A stretch of DNA of 64,000 bases. Origin: Sapria himalayana. Taxonomy: Eukaryota; Streptophyta; Magnoliopsida; Malpighiales; Rafflesiaceae. Under the pieces are notes generated by a model. It searched no databases. It had not been told where the DNA came from and was given only the letters and a program-made list of their open reading frames with translations. The stretch is taken from the NCBI GenBank assembly GCA_029783825.1, contig JAREIK010003421.1, positions 1,128,358 through 1,192,357 on the forward strand, written 5' to 3'. Position numbers and translations under genes: made by a program. Position 1 is the stretch's first letter. Each line of letters opens with the position of its first letter. Positions 24,067-36,540 of the stretch are shown piece by piece.

Positions 24067-25134
24067 GAGAATTTGTTTTGGTGCACTTCCTAGAAAATAA
24101 TTGAAAAAAAATAACTAAAATTTTAATATATAAAAAAAATATACCAACTTATTTACTAATTATTTTTGGTGCACTCAAATATAGTAATCCAAAAATAACC
24201 TTATGTCTCACCTCTCCCTTATAACTCACACCTCCCTCGTCGCCCTTCACCCTGCTCTCTTGTAACTTCATCAACACAATAACTCCATTAGTGGAGTTCC
24301 TATCCGAGCTCCATGTAGCTTGACGAACTACATGGAGCTGACCAGGAGCTCAATGAGCTCTCATCGAGCTCCACGAACTTGTCGAGCTCCATGGAGCTCC
24401 TGTTCGATGTCCAAGAGTTTGACTAAGAGCTCGACCATAAGTTCCATGGAGCTTGACGAGCTTCCGTCGAGATCCATGAACTCGTCAAGCTCCATGGAGC
24501 TCTACGAGGAGCTGCATGGAGCTTGTGGTCGAGCTCTATCAAGCTCTGGGAGCTCGACGAGAGCTCGTGGAGCTCTAGGAGCTCCTAATCGAGCTTCTAG
24601 AACTCGCAAAGCTCTAGGCACTCCTGGAGCTCCTGTTTGAGCTCCATCAAACTCTAGGAGCTCAACGAGATCCATACAACTCCTGATCAATCTCCATGGA
24701 GCTCCAAGAGCTCGACCAAGAGCTCGACCAAGAGCTCATAGAGCTCGATGAGTACGAGGAGCTTGACATGAGCTCCATGGAGCTCCTGGTTGAGTTCCAT
24801 GCAGCTCCTCATCAAGCTGCATGGAGCTTGACAAGTTCATGGGGTTCAACGAGAGCTTGTCGAGCTCTATCGAGCTCCTGGAGCTACTTGTCCAGCTCCA
24901 GGAGCTCCAAGGACTAGGTGATGGATGATGGGGGAGGGGCGAGTTACATGGGATAGGAACAATTTAAATGGGATAGGGGCGAGTGGACATGTGAGACTTA
25001 GGATATGTTTGGATTACAATATTTGAGTGCTTAAAAAATCAATTAATTAAGACTCTGGTGTATTTTTTTTAATGTTAAAAATTCAGTTTTTTTTTTCAAT
25101 TATTTTATAGGGAGTACACCAAAACATAATTCTC
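24067..25134. mobile_element. Inverted-repeat element with GAGCTC-rich core (copy 1)
   Basis: The ends are long inverted repeats of roughly 140 bp. The left arm reads GAGAATTTGTTTTGGTGCAC, then AAAATAATTGAAAAAAAATA and GCACTCAAATATAGTAATCC. The right arm, reverse-complemented, reads GAGAATTATGTTTTGGTGTA, then AAAATAATTGAAAAAAAAA and GCACTCAAATATTGTAATCC. The core (24290-24915) is a dense array of irregular units around GAGCTC, such as GAGCTCCATGGAGCTC. GAGCTC is its own reverse complement, so the core can fold on itself, and frames inside it are compositional. There is no transposase, so it is non-autonomous. Arm length suggests a MULE or foldback element; no clean 9-bp target duplication was found. 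Confidence 0.8.
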
Positions 25135-25832
25135 CATTTATTATTCTTTGGCTCATATACACGTCTTAGGGCCCTGAAATCAGAATATTTAGCATCTCTT
25201 ATATCAAACTCATATTTTTAGTATTACATCATTTATTCTCTTTTATCGATCAGATTATTATGCGATTGGTATTAGATTAGCAAATGATTGGTAGTCTATA
25301 ATTATTTATGCTTTTTTGTACCAAAATCAAAACTATTTATACTCTGATATACTCAAATATATTAACCTTAAAATATTTGTAATTTCATCACATCACTATT
25401 AAAAAATCTCACAGCAACAACCTTACCACATGGGTTTGAACCCAACAAATTATGATCTGCTACCCCTCTCACATGATATTTATGGAATTCACTAGAATAC
25501 TACTTTTCAAGCATAAATCCTAACCTAACACATTCTCTTCCTCTCACATTCTCTCATGACAAAATGAAGCATCTTCTTCAAATCCATAAAACTCTATCTC
25601 AGTTCTACCATCATGAACCTTAAAAAAGTTACTCATCTAAGCAATTATCCTTTATGTTTTCATAGATTTTCAACATGTCGTAAAGTCTTGAAAATCAATC
25701 ATTTACCAAAAGCTTCAAAAGTACTAGATACTATAGGCTATAGAACTGGGACATCTAGAGGTTGTGGTTGTCTAAAGCCAAACTTTACATATATAGCAGT
25801 ATATATATACTTATATGTGTTTATATATCTAA

Positions 25833-25837
<5 letters not shown>
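25135..25837. other. Spacer, no gene recognised
   Basis: Mostly AT-rich. It holds a GGGTTTGAACCC sequence at about 25434-25445, a perfect palindrome resembling a tRNA T-arm/box B, possibly from a degraded SINE. Nothing coding is supported. Confidence 0.5.
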
Positions 25838-25863
<26 letters not shown>

Positions 25864-25910
25864 TTATATGTGTGTATAAGTATATATCTAGTATATATAA
25901 ATATAAAAAA

Positions 25911-25941
<31 letters not shown>

Positions 25942-26437
25942 CTTATATACCACACACAAAATAGTATATATCTAATAGTATATGTGTGTGTATGTGTGTG
26001 TGTGTATATATATACTTATGTACTAATATATATATAGTGGAATATATGTATTAATTTTAATTAAAAAATTTTGTTAGAAATTAATTTTATTAGATTACAT
26101 GATTTTATGCTTTTATCTCATTGTTGAATGGTTCACTTTCCTTTGCTTTAGGAAAATGAAATTGATTATTGATTGATTTGTTAGTTCGGTAAATAGAATG
26201 ACCAACATGTATTTCAAGAAATCAACTTTGATTTATACTAATTTTGAATTTGGTGGTATTTTAGTATAATGTCATATATAATGTAGATTGTTAAAACCAT
26301 ATATAATGTCATATATGCTTAACTTCTCATTAATGTATTTTAATATACTGTCAAAAAAATAATTCTCATTTAATTAATATTGATTTTACAAAGACAAAAA
26401 TTTGCAATATGATATTTATGATATGTTGCGTAGTGTT

Positions 26438-26765
26438 GTAACAAGCACACATCTCTATTATTTATTATGTATATACATAAAAAGTAGATTTCAAAATTAT
26501 ATAATATCTAAAATAGTATTCCAATTAGAAAATCATATTTACCAATTATCAATATGCAAAAGCATATTAAACAAGCACACATCATTATGACTATATGCAT
26601 GGTGTATATACTTTATGAGCAAATTTCAAATCCAAATAATGTTCAAACTAGTATTCTCATTGGAATACCATGTTCATTAATTATCAATGTGCTAAAGCAT
26701 ATTAAAGCAAACATTAGTATTGATGTATGGTGTATTTACATTATAAGTAGAGTTTAATTAATTAT
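26438..26765. repeat. ~133-bp tandem repeat within the left arm
   Basis: Units begin near 26438, 26569 and 26704 with (A)ACAAGCACACATC-type sequence and end in AAAGCATATT. The right arm holds the same repeats inverted (about 32520-32870), so the repeat existed before the arms separated or was copied between them. Confidence 0.75.
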
Positions 26766-27379
26766 TCTCATCTATTCATCAAAAAATGATGTTGATGCAA
26801 CTTTTCTCATATTCAGATGTATTGATCCTCAAATACTTTATTACATGGGACAAGCATGCCAACATTTAGTTATAGAAATATTCAAAAATAGTAGTGGATT
26901 TCATTATATACTATAGTGGGATGATATGCTTAAATTGTACTATGATTTATTTGGATTCTATTTAAAAATTGTACTCTATCATGGTCACAAAACTTGATAC
27001 AACAATATATATATAAGATGAAAGCATATTAAAGCAAGCGTGTGATGAATCAATAGCAAAAATAAGTCAATAACCCATAGAAAAAGTTGTGATAGATGTA
27101 GAGAGTATGATAAATAGTTGCTCAGGGTGTCAATAAGATGAAAGAGACAACTTAATACTTTTATGGTATGTTTTGATAATGTATTGCCATATCCAAGGTA
27201 GTAACCTTTAGTAATTACATGGGAGTTCCAAAACACATTATATTATGTTTTATGACAAAATCCTTGTAGATTTGTTGTGGATGATAATCAAGAGTTGATT
27301 TGACAAGATTGTCAATGATAATGAGTGGACCTATTAGATAAGACAACAAGTTTAGATTAACAATATCCTTCAAATAATG

Positions 27380-27700
27380 ATTGAAAAAATTATGAAAGTG
27401 TTTCATCAAACAACATTAGAGCTTTATTTTGCACAAACATTATTTTTTTAAAAAAATACTCATCAATATTGCACATCATAGGTTTTTTTCTTTGAATAAT
27501 TTCACTTGAATCTATGGTATAACCTCCTAGTAGAGGATATTTTGACAACATCATAAAAATCACCAGCACTCAAGAATATATGCCCCACTCTCATTTTAGC
27601 ATTATCATACCAAGACAACTCTAGTGTAATGTAATGTGATTCGATACATCATGTTGAAAAACCATATGCTACTAATAATTAAGAATTGATCACGATGCCA
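27380..27700 (-). repeat. Duplicate of the MULE N-terminal region
   Basis: This stretch is a diverged direct copy of about 28860-29240. Both contain, in order, AAAAATTATGAAA, ACTCATCAATATTGCACA-like, AACCTCCTA, ACACTCAAGAATAT-like, TTATCATACC and a CATGTGATT-like block. It has no open frame. It shows that part of the element's coding region was duplicated internally. Confidence 0.7.
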
Positions 27701-28299
27701 ATGTGCTTCTATGTATAGTATGCATGTAATTTAACATACATGATCACGAAGTGTGGAATTTGAACCAATAATTAGGTTTAATGCAGCACAGAAATAAAAT
27801 ATGAGTCTTATTATAAACAATAAAACAGAGAAATATTTTAACAACCATAGTAAAATAGAATTCATTAACTTGATGTTGAAAATATATCTTCAAGTGCAAG
27901 AACAATTGAGGTATCATCAACTATTTATTGAGAAATTTATACTAATCGCCACAAAATCAATAACGTATTTATAAATAATATATAGATTAATGATGTCAAA
28001 TATAAGTCTGCCCAATACAAACTAAAAAATGTCATTAATGAATTGAGATACTTGTAATGACTAATCTTTGGCAATGTTAAACATTACATGCTCAATAATT
28101 TTAGATATAATAATTCTATTCTGATTGAGTGATACTTCTTTATGTTTAATCAACATCATATCTAACTTTATCATATGCTTCATTAGAACACTGCATATTG
28201 AATGGTGAAATTAAAGGCAAACCTAAGTAGTGAAATACTTAGCTAGTTTGTCTGCTATATAACACTACATATAAGTTTGATCTAATAACACTGCATATT

Positions 28300-29270
28300 G
28301 AAAGTCACATATCAAATGGTGATATTATCTCATTTTTCAAAGCGAACTTAGATACCACCTAGTGTTCTAATTCATTTGATTTAGCTCAAATTATTAAATA
28401 ATTCATTGAACTTTCTTAGTTCTTCCAAACATTGTTATACCCTAAACTTTCTTAGATCAGCATATTATGATTACCTAAAATATTAAATGATAATAATAAT
28501 AATATTACTAATCATAATCATGATTTTTTATACCAAATAGTTGAGTGACAATAGTAGAAGGTCTAGATATCTATCAAATATAGCGACAAAGTCAATTATC
28601 ATCATCAAAGACAACCACCCTCTTCAAATTTTCCAAAAATCAAAGTCATTCATTATAATTCTATAAGCTTATCACCCCAAATGCTAAAATAAACATATAC
28701 ACATTAGCATTATGTGATGTAGGAGAGAAAATATCCCCACCATTAAGGGCCACTCATATACGACTAATTGATTGTAATAATTGACTAATAACTCATAGCG
28801 TAACTTTGGATCTTCCTATTATGTCAAACAACAAGCTTAGATTAAGCAACATCCTCTAAAGAAAGATTGGAAAAATTATGAAAAATATGTACTTGAACAA
28901 TATCAGATATTCCTATTACACGACCAGTAATATTCCAAGGATACTCATCAACATTGCACACCATATTCATGTTTACCAATTCTCAACATCCAATATCATG
29001 TTTACCAATTTTCTATTCGCAATGTTATGCTTACCAATTCTTTCACATTTATAGTGAAACCTCCTAACTAAGGACATTAAGTAAACAATATCACAAAGGT
29101 CACTAACACTCAAAAATATTTCCCCCATCACCATTTTGACATTATCATACCGGGAAGACTCAAGTTCAAATCCATGTGATTAGCATTAAATACATATTGC
29201 TAGCTGAAAAATCACATGTCATCAATAACTAAAATATAGCCATTATGAATAATATAGAAAATAGTGTCTT
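28300..29270 (-). pseudogene. Decayed MULE (Mutator-like) transposase
   Basis: On the minus strand at about 28720-28600 broken frames read GGDIFSPTSHNANVYMFILA, then FGVI and, one frame over, FLENLKRVV with FDDDN. This fits the MULE transposase core (consensus A.D.N...FP(L/I)AFGV...EN..SW.WFL..L). Upstream, at 29270-28850, a region now full of stops may be the N-terminal part of the same protein. No intact catalytic triad can be traced. The position between two long inverted arms supports the MULE call. Confidence is moderate because only about 40 residues are convincingly family-like. Confidence 0.55.
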
Positions 29271-29789
29271 GATGTTAGAAGCAAATTTTTAAGTACAATA
29301 ACAATTTAAGAAAGATAAATTCAACAATACAAGCCACTAAAATTAAATATCATTGCTACAGATAGTGGTCTTGAAGTTAAAGTATATAAGAAATGTCAAA
29401 TTTCATGGTGAAGTGAAGAGAGGAGGAATATAGATGTATGATCATTTTGGCACAACTTTTGTTATCAAGTGAGTAGAAAGATATGTGCCAAAACTATTGG
29501 AGATTCGGGAACTTAAATAAATTTGATTGGATAATGTTTGTGGAGTAGGTTATCTTTATTTCAAATATTTATTCATGAGCAAAAAACATACTGCAAGGTG
29601 AGTTGTGCTAGAGGTCTTCTCCCATATATCCTACTATTCTAGACTAATGCAATGAAGACAATGATGCTATAGTGGTTAACTTTGTCCAAACTTCTATTTT
29701 CTCTTAAATAAATAAAACCCAAACTGCTTCATAACAAAGCATCACATATTTATGAAGCATTCCATTTTATCTATTATGTTTAAAGTAGA

Positions 29790-31607
29790 TTTAATATTAA
29801 AAGATAATAATTACACACACACACACACACACGCACACACAATTAATTAATTTAATATGAATCTATTAATTTCCTAAAATCAAAATAATTATTTTGATTA
29901 TATAACATACATATTTTAAATAAATAAAATTTTTAAAATATTTCATTTAGCTCTGGATAAAGCTACTAAATAGACTTTGGCCTAAATATGATTCTGTGCT
30001 CCTAGTATAAATTATTTCACTTAATAATTTATATTAATTATAATTTATACCACTATAGAATTATAATTATTCTTCCTCACATATTTAAAATAATTTGTGT
30101 ATTTTGTTACTTAATACTAATTAAACTTTTTATGTTAAGATTGTAGATGCCCATTAATTGAATCAAATAAGTAAACTTCTAATTCAATCAATCTCTAATT
30201 ATTAACTTTCTTGATAATTTCCACTTAACATATTTGAATTTCTGGATAAAAATTTACCTACAAGGTTTGACAATATCAAAATTTATAAACTTTTTTAAAG
30301 GGGCATAATCAATCCTTCTAACAAGATATGAATCAAATTAAATTAAAATCCACCAAATACTTGATAAAGTTATCCAATTCATTTAGTTTCATAATTTATT
30401 TTTAGACCCCACTCTTTATGAATTAAAATAACTATTAACAAGAGCATGCAAATGTTAATTACTTTATAAATAAGAGTAACAATATTTATAATAACAAAAA
30501 TGTAAACTTTTTTATAAGTTAGTACAAATTAATTATTCTATGTTGGTACTAGCACTAGAAATTAAAATTTCACCATTCACCATAATCAAGATAGAGCTAC
30601 TGCCTACTGAAATCTAGCACTACAATCTTACTGATAGGTTGTTAAGCTCTATCTTTTTTTTTAAGGTTTTGTTTATTAAATTAGAACCCTCTCTTTTGGC
30701 GGAGGAATATCATTTGTACAAACTACATCTACCCATTTCCCTTTTACACCCGATTCATAAAGCTAGAAAAATGTAACAATCCATAATTTAATTAATTCAT
30801 AGTCTTTCCTAACTTTATAATCAATGATATGATGATTCTTGTTTTTATTTATGCTTCATTAATTAAGTGCGACGTCTCTCTTTTCTCTATAGATCTTGCT
30901 ATGAAAGATGCTCCCCCTATAGGTCTTTGTATAAATCTTTCCCGTGCTATATTTGAAGCTTTAAAACTTTGTGAAATGTCTTACTTTTTCAGCTCCAACC
31001 AGCCTGCTCCCTCGCAGTTTCAGCAATCCAGATTCAACAACCCAGCATCTACCTCTCGAGTCTCTTGTCCATGCTCATTCTTTATCATTTGAGTATGACT
31101 AGTCCCATTTTTCATTTCTTTAAAAGTATCCACTTGTGAAATTTACTGTTTTCCTGCATGGAACAAAGTATCAAGTTCTTTCGAATAGAGGATCCATTAC
31201 TTACCTTCCTTTTGCCCAATGCAACGAATAGAGTATCTCTTGCTCTTTGTGGTATGCTTCCTCTTGAGATGTCTTAACAGCAATCCCAGCTCTTCCCTTT
31301 TCTTATCTCCCATTTGAAATGATGCAAACAGTGACTAACAAACTAAGACTCTTCTAAAATAATACAAACTTCCAGTAATTTGTTAAGCTCTATCTAGATT
31401 AATAACAACAAACTTATATTCAACAAGAATTGATAATTTAATCTTTTATGATAAAACCAATCTCTACGTACTGAACCATCTATAGTGCATAAAAAAGGAT
31501 ATTTGTATTTTTATAAATTCACCTTATTATAAATTTTTTTATTAAAATAATAAGATGTAAATCAAAAAAACAACCATAATTAATTTTTAGTATAAATCAA
31601 TTCCAAC
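29790..31607 (-). mobile_element. Solo copia LTR, interrupted by a LINE fragment
   Basis: The same LTR family occurs at 13266-14013 and 19670-20096. It runs from a CA-rich edge (29815-29840) to GTATAAATCAATTCCAACA at about 31607, which is a TGTTGGAATTG start on the minus strand. No gag-pol sequence adjoins it, so it is a solo LTR. At 30655-31379 it is split by the LINE fragment; removing that insertion and one target copy restores a continuous LTR. Confidence 0.8.
30655..31379 (-). mobile_element. 5'-truncated LINE (or retro-copy) tail with 16-bp target duplication
   Basis: The insert begins on the plus strand with a T-run (a poly(A) tail in minus orientation) and is flanked by TTGTTAAGCTCTATCT at 30639-30654 and 31380-31395. 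That is a perfect 16-bp target duplication. Its minus-strand 3' end reads AAAGAGAGGGTTCTAATTTA, then ATAAACAAAACCTT and poly(A), like plant L1 3' ends. The 725-bp body has no long minus-strand frame. It is more GC-rich and better preserved than the LTR it sits in, so it is the younger insertion. It could also be an unrecognised SINE or processed transcript. Confidence 0.8.
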
Positions 31608-31788
31608 AAAAACATGGTTAAACATGATAGAATTACTTGCAAGAATTCATTGGTTTGATCCAATATCAATATTTTTCAATGGTTGTATTAGTATCAATAT
31701 TATATAATTTGTTTTGACATAATTTTGTATGGTATATTATTTCTTGATATGTACAATTATTATTATTATTATGATTAATGCATATTTA

Positions 31789-31789
<1 letters not shown>

Positions 31790-31821
<32 letters not shown>

Positions 31822-32345
31822 CATGTTATTGGTGTAATATATAATAGTCGTATCTATCCACACATGCACAAATTTATATGTACAATAGTATATATAGATG
31901 TATGTAAGCATATACTATCTATATATATTGTATATATAAGTAAATATTATTGATGTACATAGATGTATGTAAATATAAATATCTATATATATACATACTA
32001 TGTATGTATATGCTACCATGGATATTTATATGTATATATATACTCACATATTGATGTAATATATTACTTGAATGTGTATATATTTACCTTGCTATATTGG
32101 AATAGTAATATGCTACAAACAAAATTATATATATACCATGATATAGTACACACACACACAACATTATACATGTATATATATATATATATACACTTAGAAA
32201 TTATTGCCTATATATGTATGTATGTAAGCATATATTGTACATATATAGATGAGCGAGTGTATGTATGTATGTACGTATTAAGTATATATTGCACACACAC
32301 ACACACACATGAGTGAGTGAATGAGTGAGTGAGTGAGTGTGTGTG
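31790..32345. repeat. GT/TA/GTGA microsatellite cluster
   Basis: (TG)n at about 31791-31809, several (TA)n tracts, (CA)n at 32292-32308 and (GAGT)n at about 32310-32338 lie close together, separated by TATG-rich sequence. A frame across this region is compositional and not a gene. Confidence 0.9.
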
Positions 32346-33404
32346 TGTATTTATATACTTTTGCATCACATTTGGTGATCATGCCAAAGCATTGTTATTA
32401 GGTGGGGCCCAATTAAATTGTAGTATAATTTAAGCATACTAGCTTAGTGCAATATATAATGAAATCCAGTTTTTTTTTTTGAATATATGTATAACTAAAT
32501 ATTGGCATGCTTGTCCCTTGAGGATCAATATACTTGACCATGAAAAGGCTTGCTTTACATCCTTTTTTAATGAATACATGAGAATAATTGTAGTAGACTT
32601 TACTTCTTATGTATATACTTAAACAATAATAGTGATGAGTGCTTGTTAAATATGTTTCAGCACATTGATAATTGGTAAACATGATATTTCATTGAGAATT
32701 TTGGTTTGATATTATATAGTTTTGAAATGTACATGAAATGTATATGCATAATGCAAATAGTGGTGTATGCTTGTTTAATATACTCTTGTATGTTAATATT
32801 TAGTAAATATGGGTTTTTAAATTGAATAATAGTTGTGATATTATATAGCTTTGAAATCTACTTTTAGTGTACACAGACACAAAGACACACATGCACACAT
32901 AATAATAGCGATGTTTATTTCTTAAAACACCAAACATCATATTGTAATTATTATATTACAAATCTCTTTGTAAAATTAGTATTGATCAAATGAGAGAATA
33001 ATGATTATGACGTATATTAATTACTAATTGTCATGAATGAGAAGTGAACCATATATAACTTTATATATAGTTTTGATAATCTAAATGCATATATGACATG
33101 ATACTAAATACCATCATATTTAAATTAAACATTAATCAAATTTGAATTACTGTACTACATGTTAGTCATCCAATTTATGCAACTAATAAATAGATCGACA
33201 ATCACTTTTATTAAGTTAAACTAATGACAAGTGAATCACTCAACAAATAGATATTTGTTAAACTAACAACTCAATTACAATGTCTTAAATGCAAAATTAT
33301 GTGAACTAAAGAAATTAATTTCTAACAAGAAATTTTTAAAAAATAATTGATTTTCAGTACAAATTAATACACATACATATGCTACATTGTATATATACAT
33401 ATAC

Positions 33405-33700
<296 letters not shown>

Positions 33701-33811
33701 TATACTTAGAAATTCATGTATACTTAGAAATTCATGTATATGAATAACTTTATGTAAGTATATACTATATATATATATATTGTCTATATATATATAAATA
33801 TAATGTCATGT

Positions 33812-34925
33812 ACACACACACACACACACACACACACAAATACTATGGTATCACATTTGGAAATCATGATAAAGAATAGTTGTTGAATGGAGTCTATTTA
33901 AAATTACAATACAATTTAAGCAGGCTAGTTTAATATAGTCTAAAATGCAATATAGTTTTTATTTTGAAAAATTCTATTACTAAATGTTGGGATGCTTGTC
34001 ACATTGTTTTATCAGGTGGGACACCTAACACAGTTGGGCTTTGAACCAACCACTTGAACCCCAGGGAAAGGCATGACATCTCCATCCTAGCACTAGCAGT
34101 AGAGGGTAGGGTAGCTGATGGGGATTAAACCTACAACCGAAAGATTGCACCTTCCTCATCCCATGAATCTAACTACTATATCATTTGTTGATATGCTTGT
34201 CACTTAATGAACAATATATTTGACCATAATAAAAGTTCCATGACATTCTTTTTTGATGAATACATGACAATGAATATAGTACACTCTACTTTTAATATAT
34301 ATACCCATACAATAATTGAGATGAGTGCTTGTTTAATATACTTTAGCATATTAATAATTGGTAAACTTGAGATTCCAATGAAAATATTTGCTTGAATATT
34401 ATATAATTTTGGAATTTACTAGTAATATATATACCCCATGAAAATAAAGATGTGCGCTTGCTTAAGATACTTTTTTATTGTACACTAATAATTGATAAAT
34501 ATGATTTTCCAATTGGAATAATAGTTTTGATATTTTATAGCATTTAAATCTAATTTAAATATATACACATGCAAGGATAGTGATGTGTGCTTGTTACAAC
34601 ACCACATACCATCAATATCCTATTGCAAATCTATTTGGAAATCAATATTAATCAAACATAAAAAATGATTTTGACATTATATAAAAAGATAGACATGAAA
34701 TAAGCAAACCATATCTGACATTATAAATTTTTTGACACTTTACTAGTGTAAATGATATTATAATAAATACTACCAAATTCAAAATTAATATTAATTAAAT
34801 GCATGCTTGTTACAATACATGTTACAAGCTAAATCAAATGATAAGTGAACCATACAAAAATTAAATATTAAAAAAAATACGAGGAACTCAATTATCATGC
34901 CCTATTATGCAAATTAATAAATATA
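33812..34925. repeat. Second, direct copy of the MULE right arm
   Basis: It begins with a CA tract (33812-33838) and repeats the order of the right arm at 32340-33330: ATCACATTTGG, CAATTTAAGCA, GCATGCTTGTC-like, GATGAATACATGA, GAGTGCTTGTT, AATAATTGGTAAAC, then AGTGAACCATA. The two right-arm copies are in direct orientation, separated by the microsatellite block. A SINE splits this copy at 34003-34186. Confidence 0.8.
34003..34186 (-). mobile_element. tRNA-derived SINE with target duplication
   Basis: A 184-bp insert in the second right-arm copy is flanked by GTTGGGATGCTTGTCAC (33986-34002) and GTTGATATGCTTGTCAC (34187-34203), which match at 15 of 17 positions. The uninterrupted arm copy at about 32500 has the sequence without the insert. 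On the minus strand it reads TATAGTAGTTAGATTCATGG (box A-like) and GGTTGTAGGTTTAATCCCC (box B-like). It ends in an AAAACAAT tail. Confidence 0.75.
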
Positions 34926-34934
34926 TAATATATA

Positions 34935-36054
34935 GAGGGAATTATGTTGTGGAAGGTGATAGAATTTTAAATAAAACCCCCAGAAATATTTAAAAATTTG
35001 AAACTAATATTTTAAAATTTGAAAAAAATCATCAAAATCAAAAAATTTTGAAATTTGAGGTACTCTATTACGTTTATACAAAAAATGCCCTTCATTAAAT
35101 CATTAAACTAACATTTTGTTACACTGATTAATTTTAAATAAAACCTTCCCACTATTTTATCGGCCCTCATCTCACCCTCTAACATCGGCCCTCTCTCATC
35201 GGCCATCGACACCCCCTCTGCCCTCTCCCATCAGTCCTCACCTCGCCTTCGGCTATCTTCCATCTCCTAGAGCTCGTCATCGAACTTGATAGAGCTCTTC
35301 TTCAAGCTCGATGGAGCTCATCGTCGAGCTCTAGGAGCTCATCTTCGAGATCGATGGAGCTCGAAGTCTCGCCCATCAAGCTCCTGAAGCTAGTCGACGA
35401 GCTCCAGGAGCTCTATGTCGAGTCCATTTAGCTTGAAGACGAGCTTGATGGAGCTCATAGGGCTCATCTTTGAGCTCTAAGAGCTCATCGTCAAGCTAGA
35501 TGTAGTTTAAAAACTCGCCCATCGAGCTCCATCGAGCTCGACGAAGAGCTTTGGGTGCTCAATGATGAGCTCCATCGAACTCGATGACAAGCTTCTGGAG
35601 CTCAAAAACGAGCTCGAAGATGAGCTCGATGGAGCTCGATGGAGCTCGATGGGCTTGTCTTTGGGCTCCGGGAACTTGTAGTCAAGCTTGATGGAGCTCG
35701 AAGACTTGCCCATCAAGCTTGACAAAGAGATCCTGGAGCTCGATGACGAGCTCCATCGAGCTCGACAAAGAACTCTTGGAGCTTGATGAAGAGCTCTAGT
35801 AGCTCGTCTTCGAGCTCTAAGAGATGGGAGAGGGTGAGCTGGTGAAGGGGGCCGATAGGAGAGGGCGAGGCGAGGGCCGATGGGAGAAGAGGAAGGTTTT
35901 AGTGATTTAATGAAGGATATTTTAATATAAACATAATAGAGTGCCCCAAATTTCATTTTTTTTTTTGATTTTGATGATTTTTTTTCAAACTCTAAAATAC
36001 TAGTTTCAAATTCTTAAATATTTCTGGCTGAGCACCCCAAACAATAATTCCCCC
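34935..36054. mobile_element. Inverted-repeat element with GAGCTC-rich core (copy 2)
   Basis: The arms are about 200 bp. The left arm reads GAGGGAATTATG, AGAAATATTTAAAAATTTGA, ATCATCAAAATCAAAAAA, ACTCTATTACGTTTATA and CTTCATTAAATCA. The right arm reverse-complemented reads GGGGAATTATTG, AGAAATATTTAAGAATTTGA, ATCATCAAAATCAAAAAA, ACTCTATTATGTTTATA and CTTCATTAAATCA. The core (35260-35830) is packed with GAGCTCGATGGAGCTCGT-like units. Flanking ATATATA-rich sequence (TAATATATA / ACATATATA) may be a degenerate 9-bp target duplication. No transposase is present. The arms differ from those of the 24-kb element while the core style is the same. Confidence 0.8.
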
Positions 36055-36540
36055 ACATATATATATATATATATATTATGTGTATGTGCGGTTGGAAAAT
36101 GTTCGTTATTAATAGGTTATATACATCTCCTAAACATGTATGTGCGTGCGTGCGTGTGTGTGTATAGGTTATATATATATACACACAAAGATAATTTATC
36201 AATCACTTTTTGAATTCAAAAAGAAGTTATCATATATTTTTGAAAAATTTAAACACACACACACATATATAAGTTTAAATTTCAACATATAAATATTTAT
36301 TTATAGGTTATATATATGTATATCTATATATAAATATTTATAGGTTATTTATAAATGTTTATCTATATATCTATAAATACACACACACACACACACACAC
36401 ATCTATATATCTCTATATATAAAATACGTATACATATATAACCAATAGATATACAATATGTATATATATATATATATGTATGTATAGATATATTTATAAG
36501 TTATATTTATAGATATATATAGACATACAATTGAAAAAAT
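36055..36540. repeat. TA/CA/GTGC microsatellite-rich stretch
   Basis: Multiple (TA)n, (CA)n and a short (GTGC)n-like run at about 36143-36160 are interspersed with TATAGGTTATA motifs. No gene is present. Confidence 0.85.

Noticed and set aside
24320..24917. Frames of 73-106 residues on the plus strand
   Set aside because: Same cause: translation of GAGCTC-type repeats in the first inverted-repeat element.
25434..25445. tRNA gene signalled by GGGTTTGAACCC
   Set aside because: No acceptor, D or anticodon arm can be built around it; at most a SINE or chance palindrome.
31963..32316. 117-residue frame rich in Tyr and Ile
   Set aside because: Translation of TA/TG microsatellite-rich sequence with no family resemblance.
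35507..35956. 149-residue minus-strand frame, Ser/Arg-rich
   Set aside because: It lies wholly within the GAGCTC-rich core; the repeat lacks stop triplets in that frame. No domain and no codon structure.
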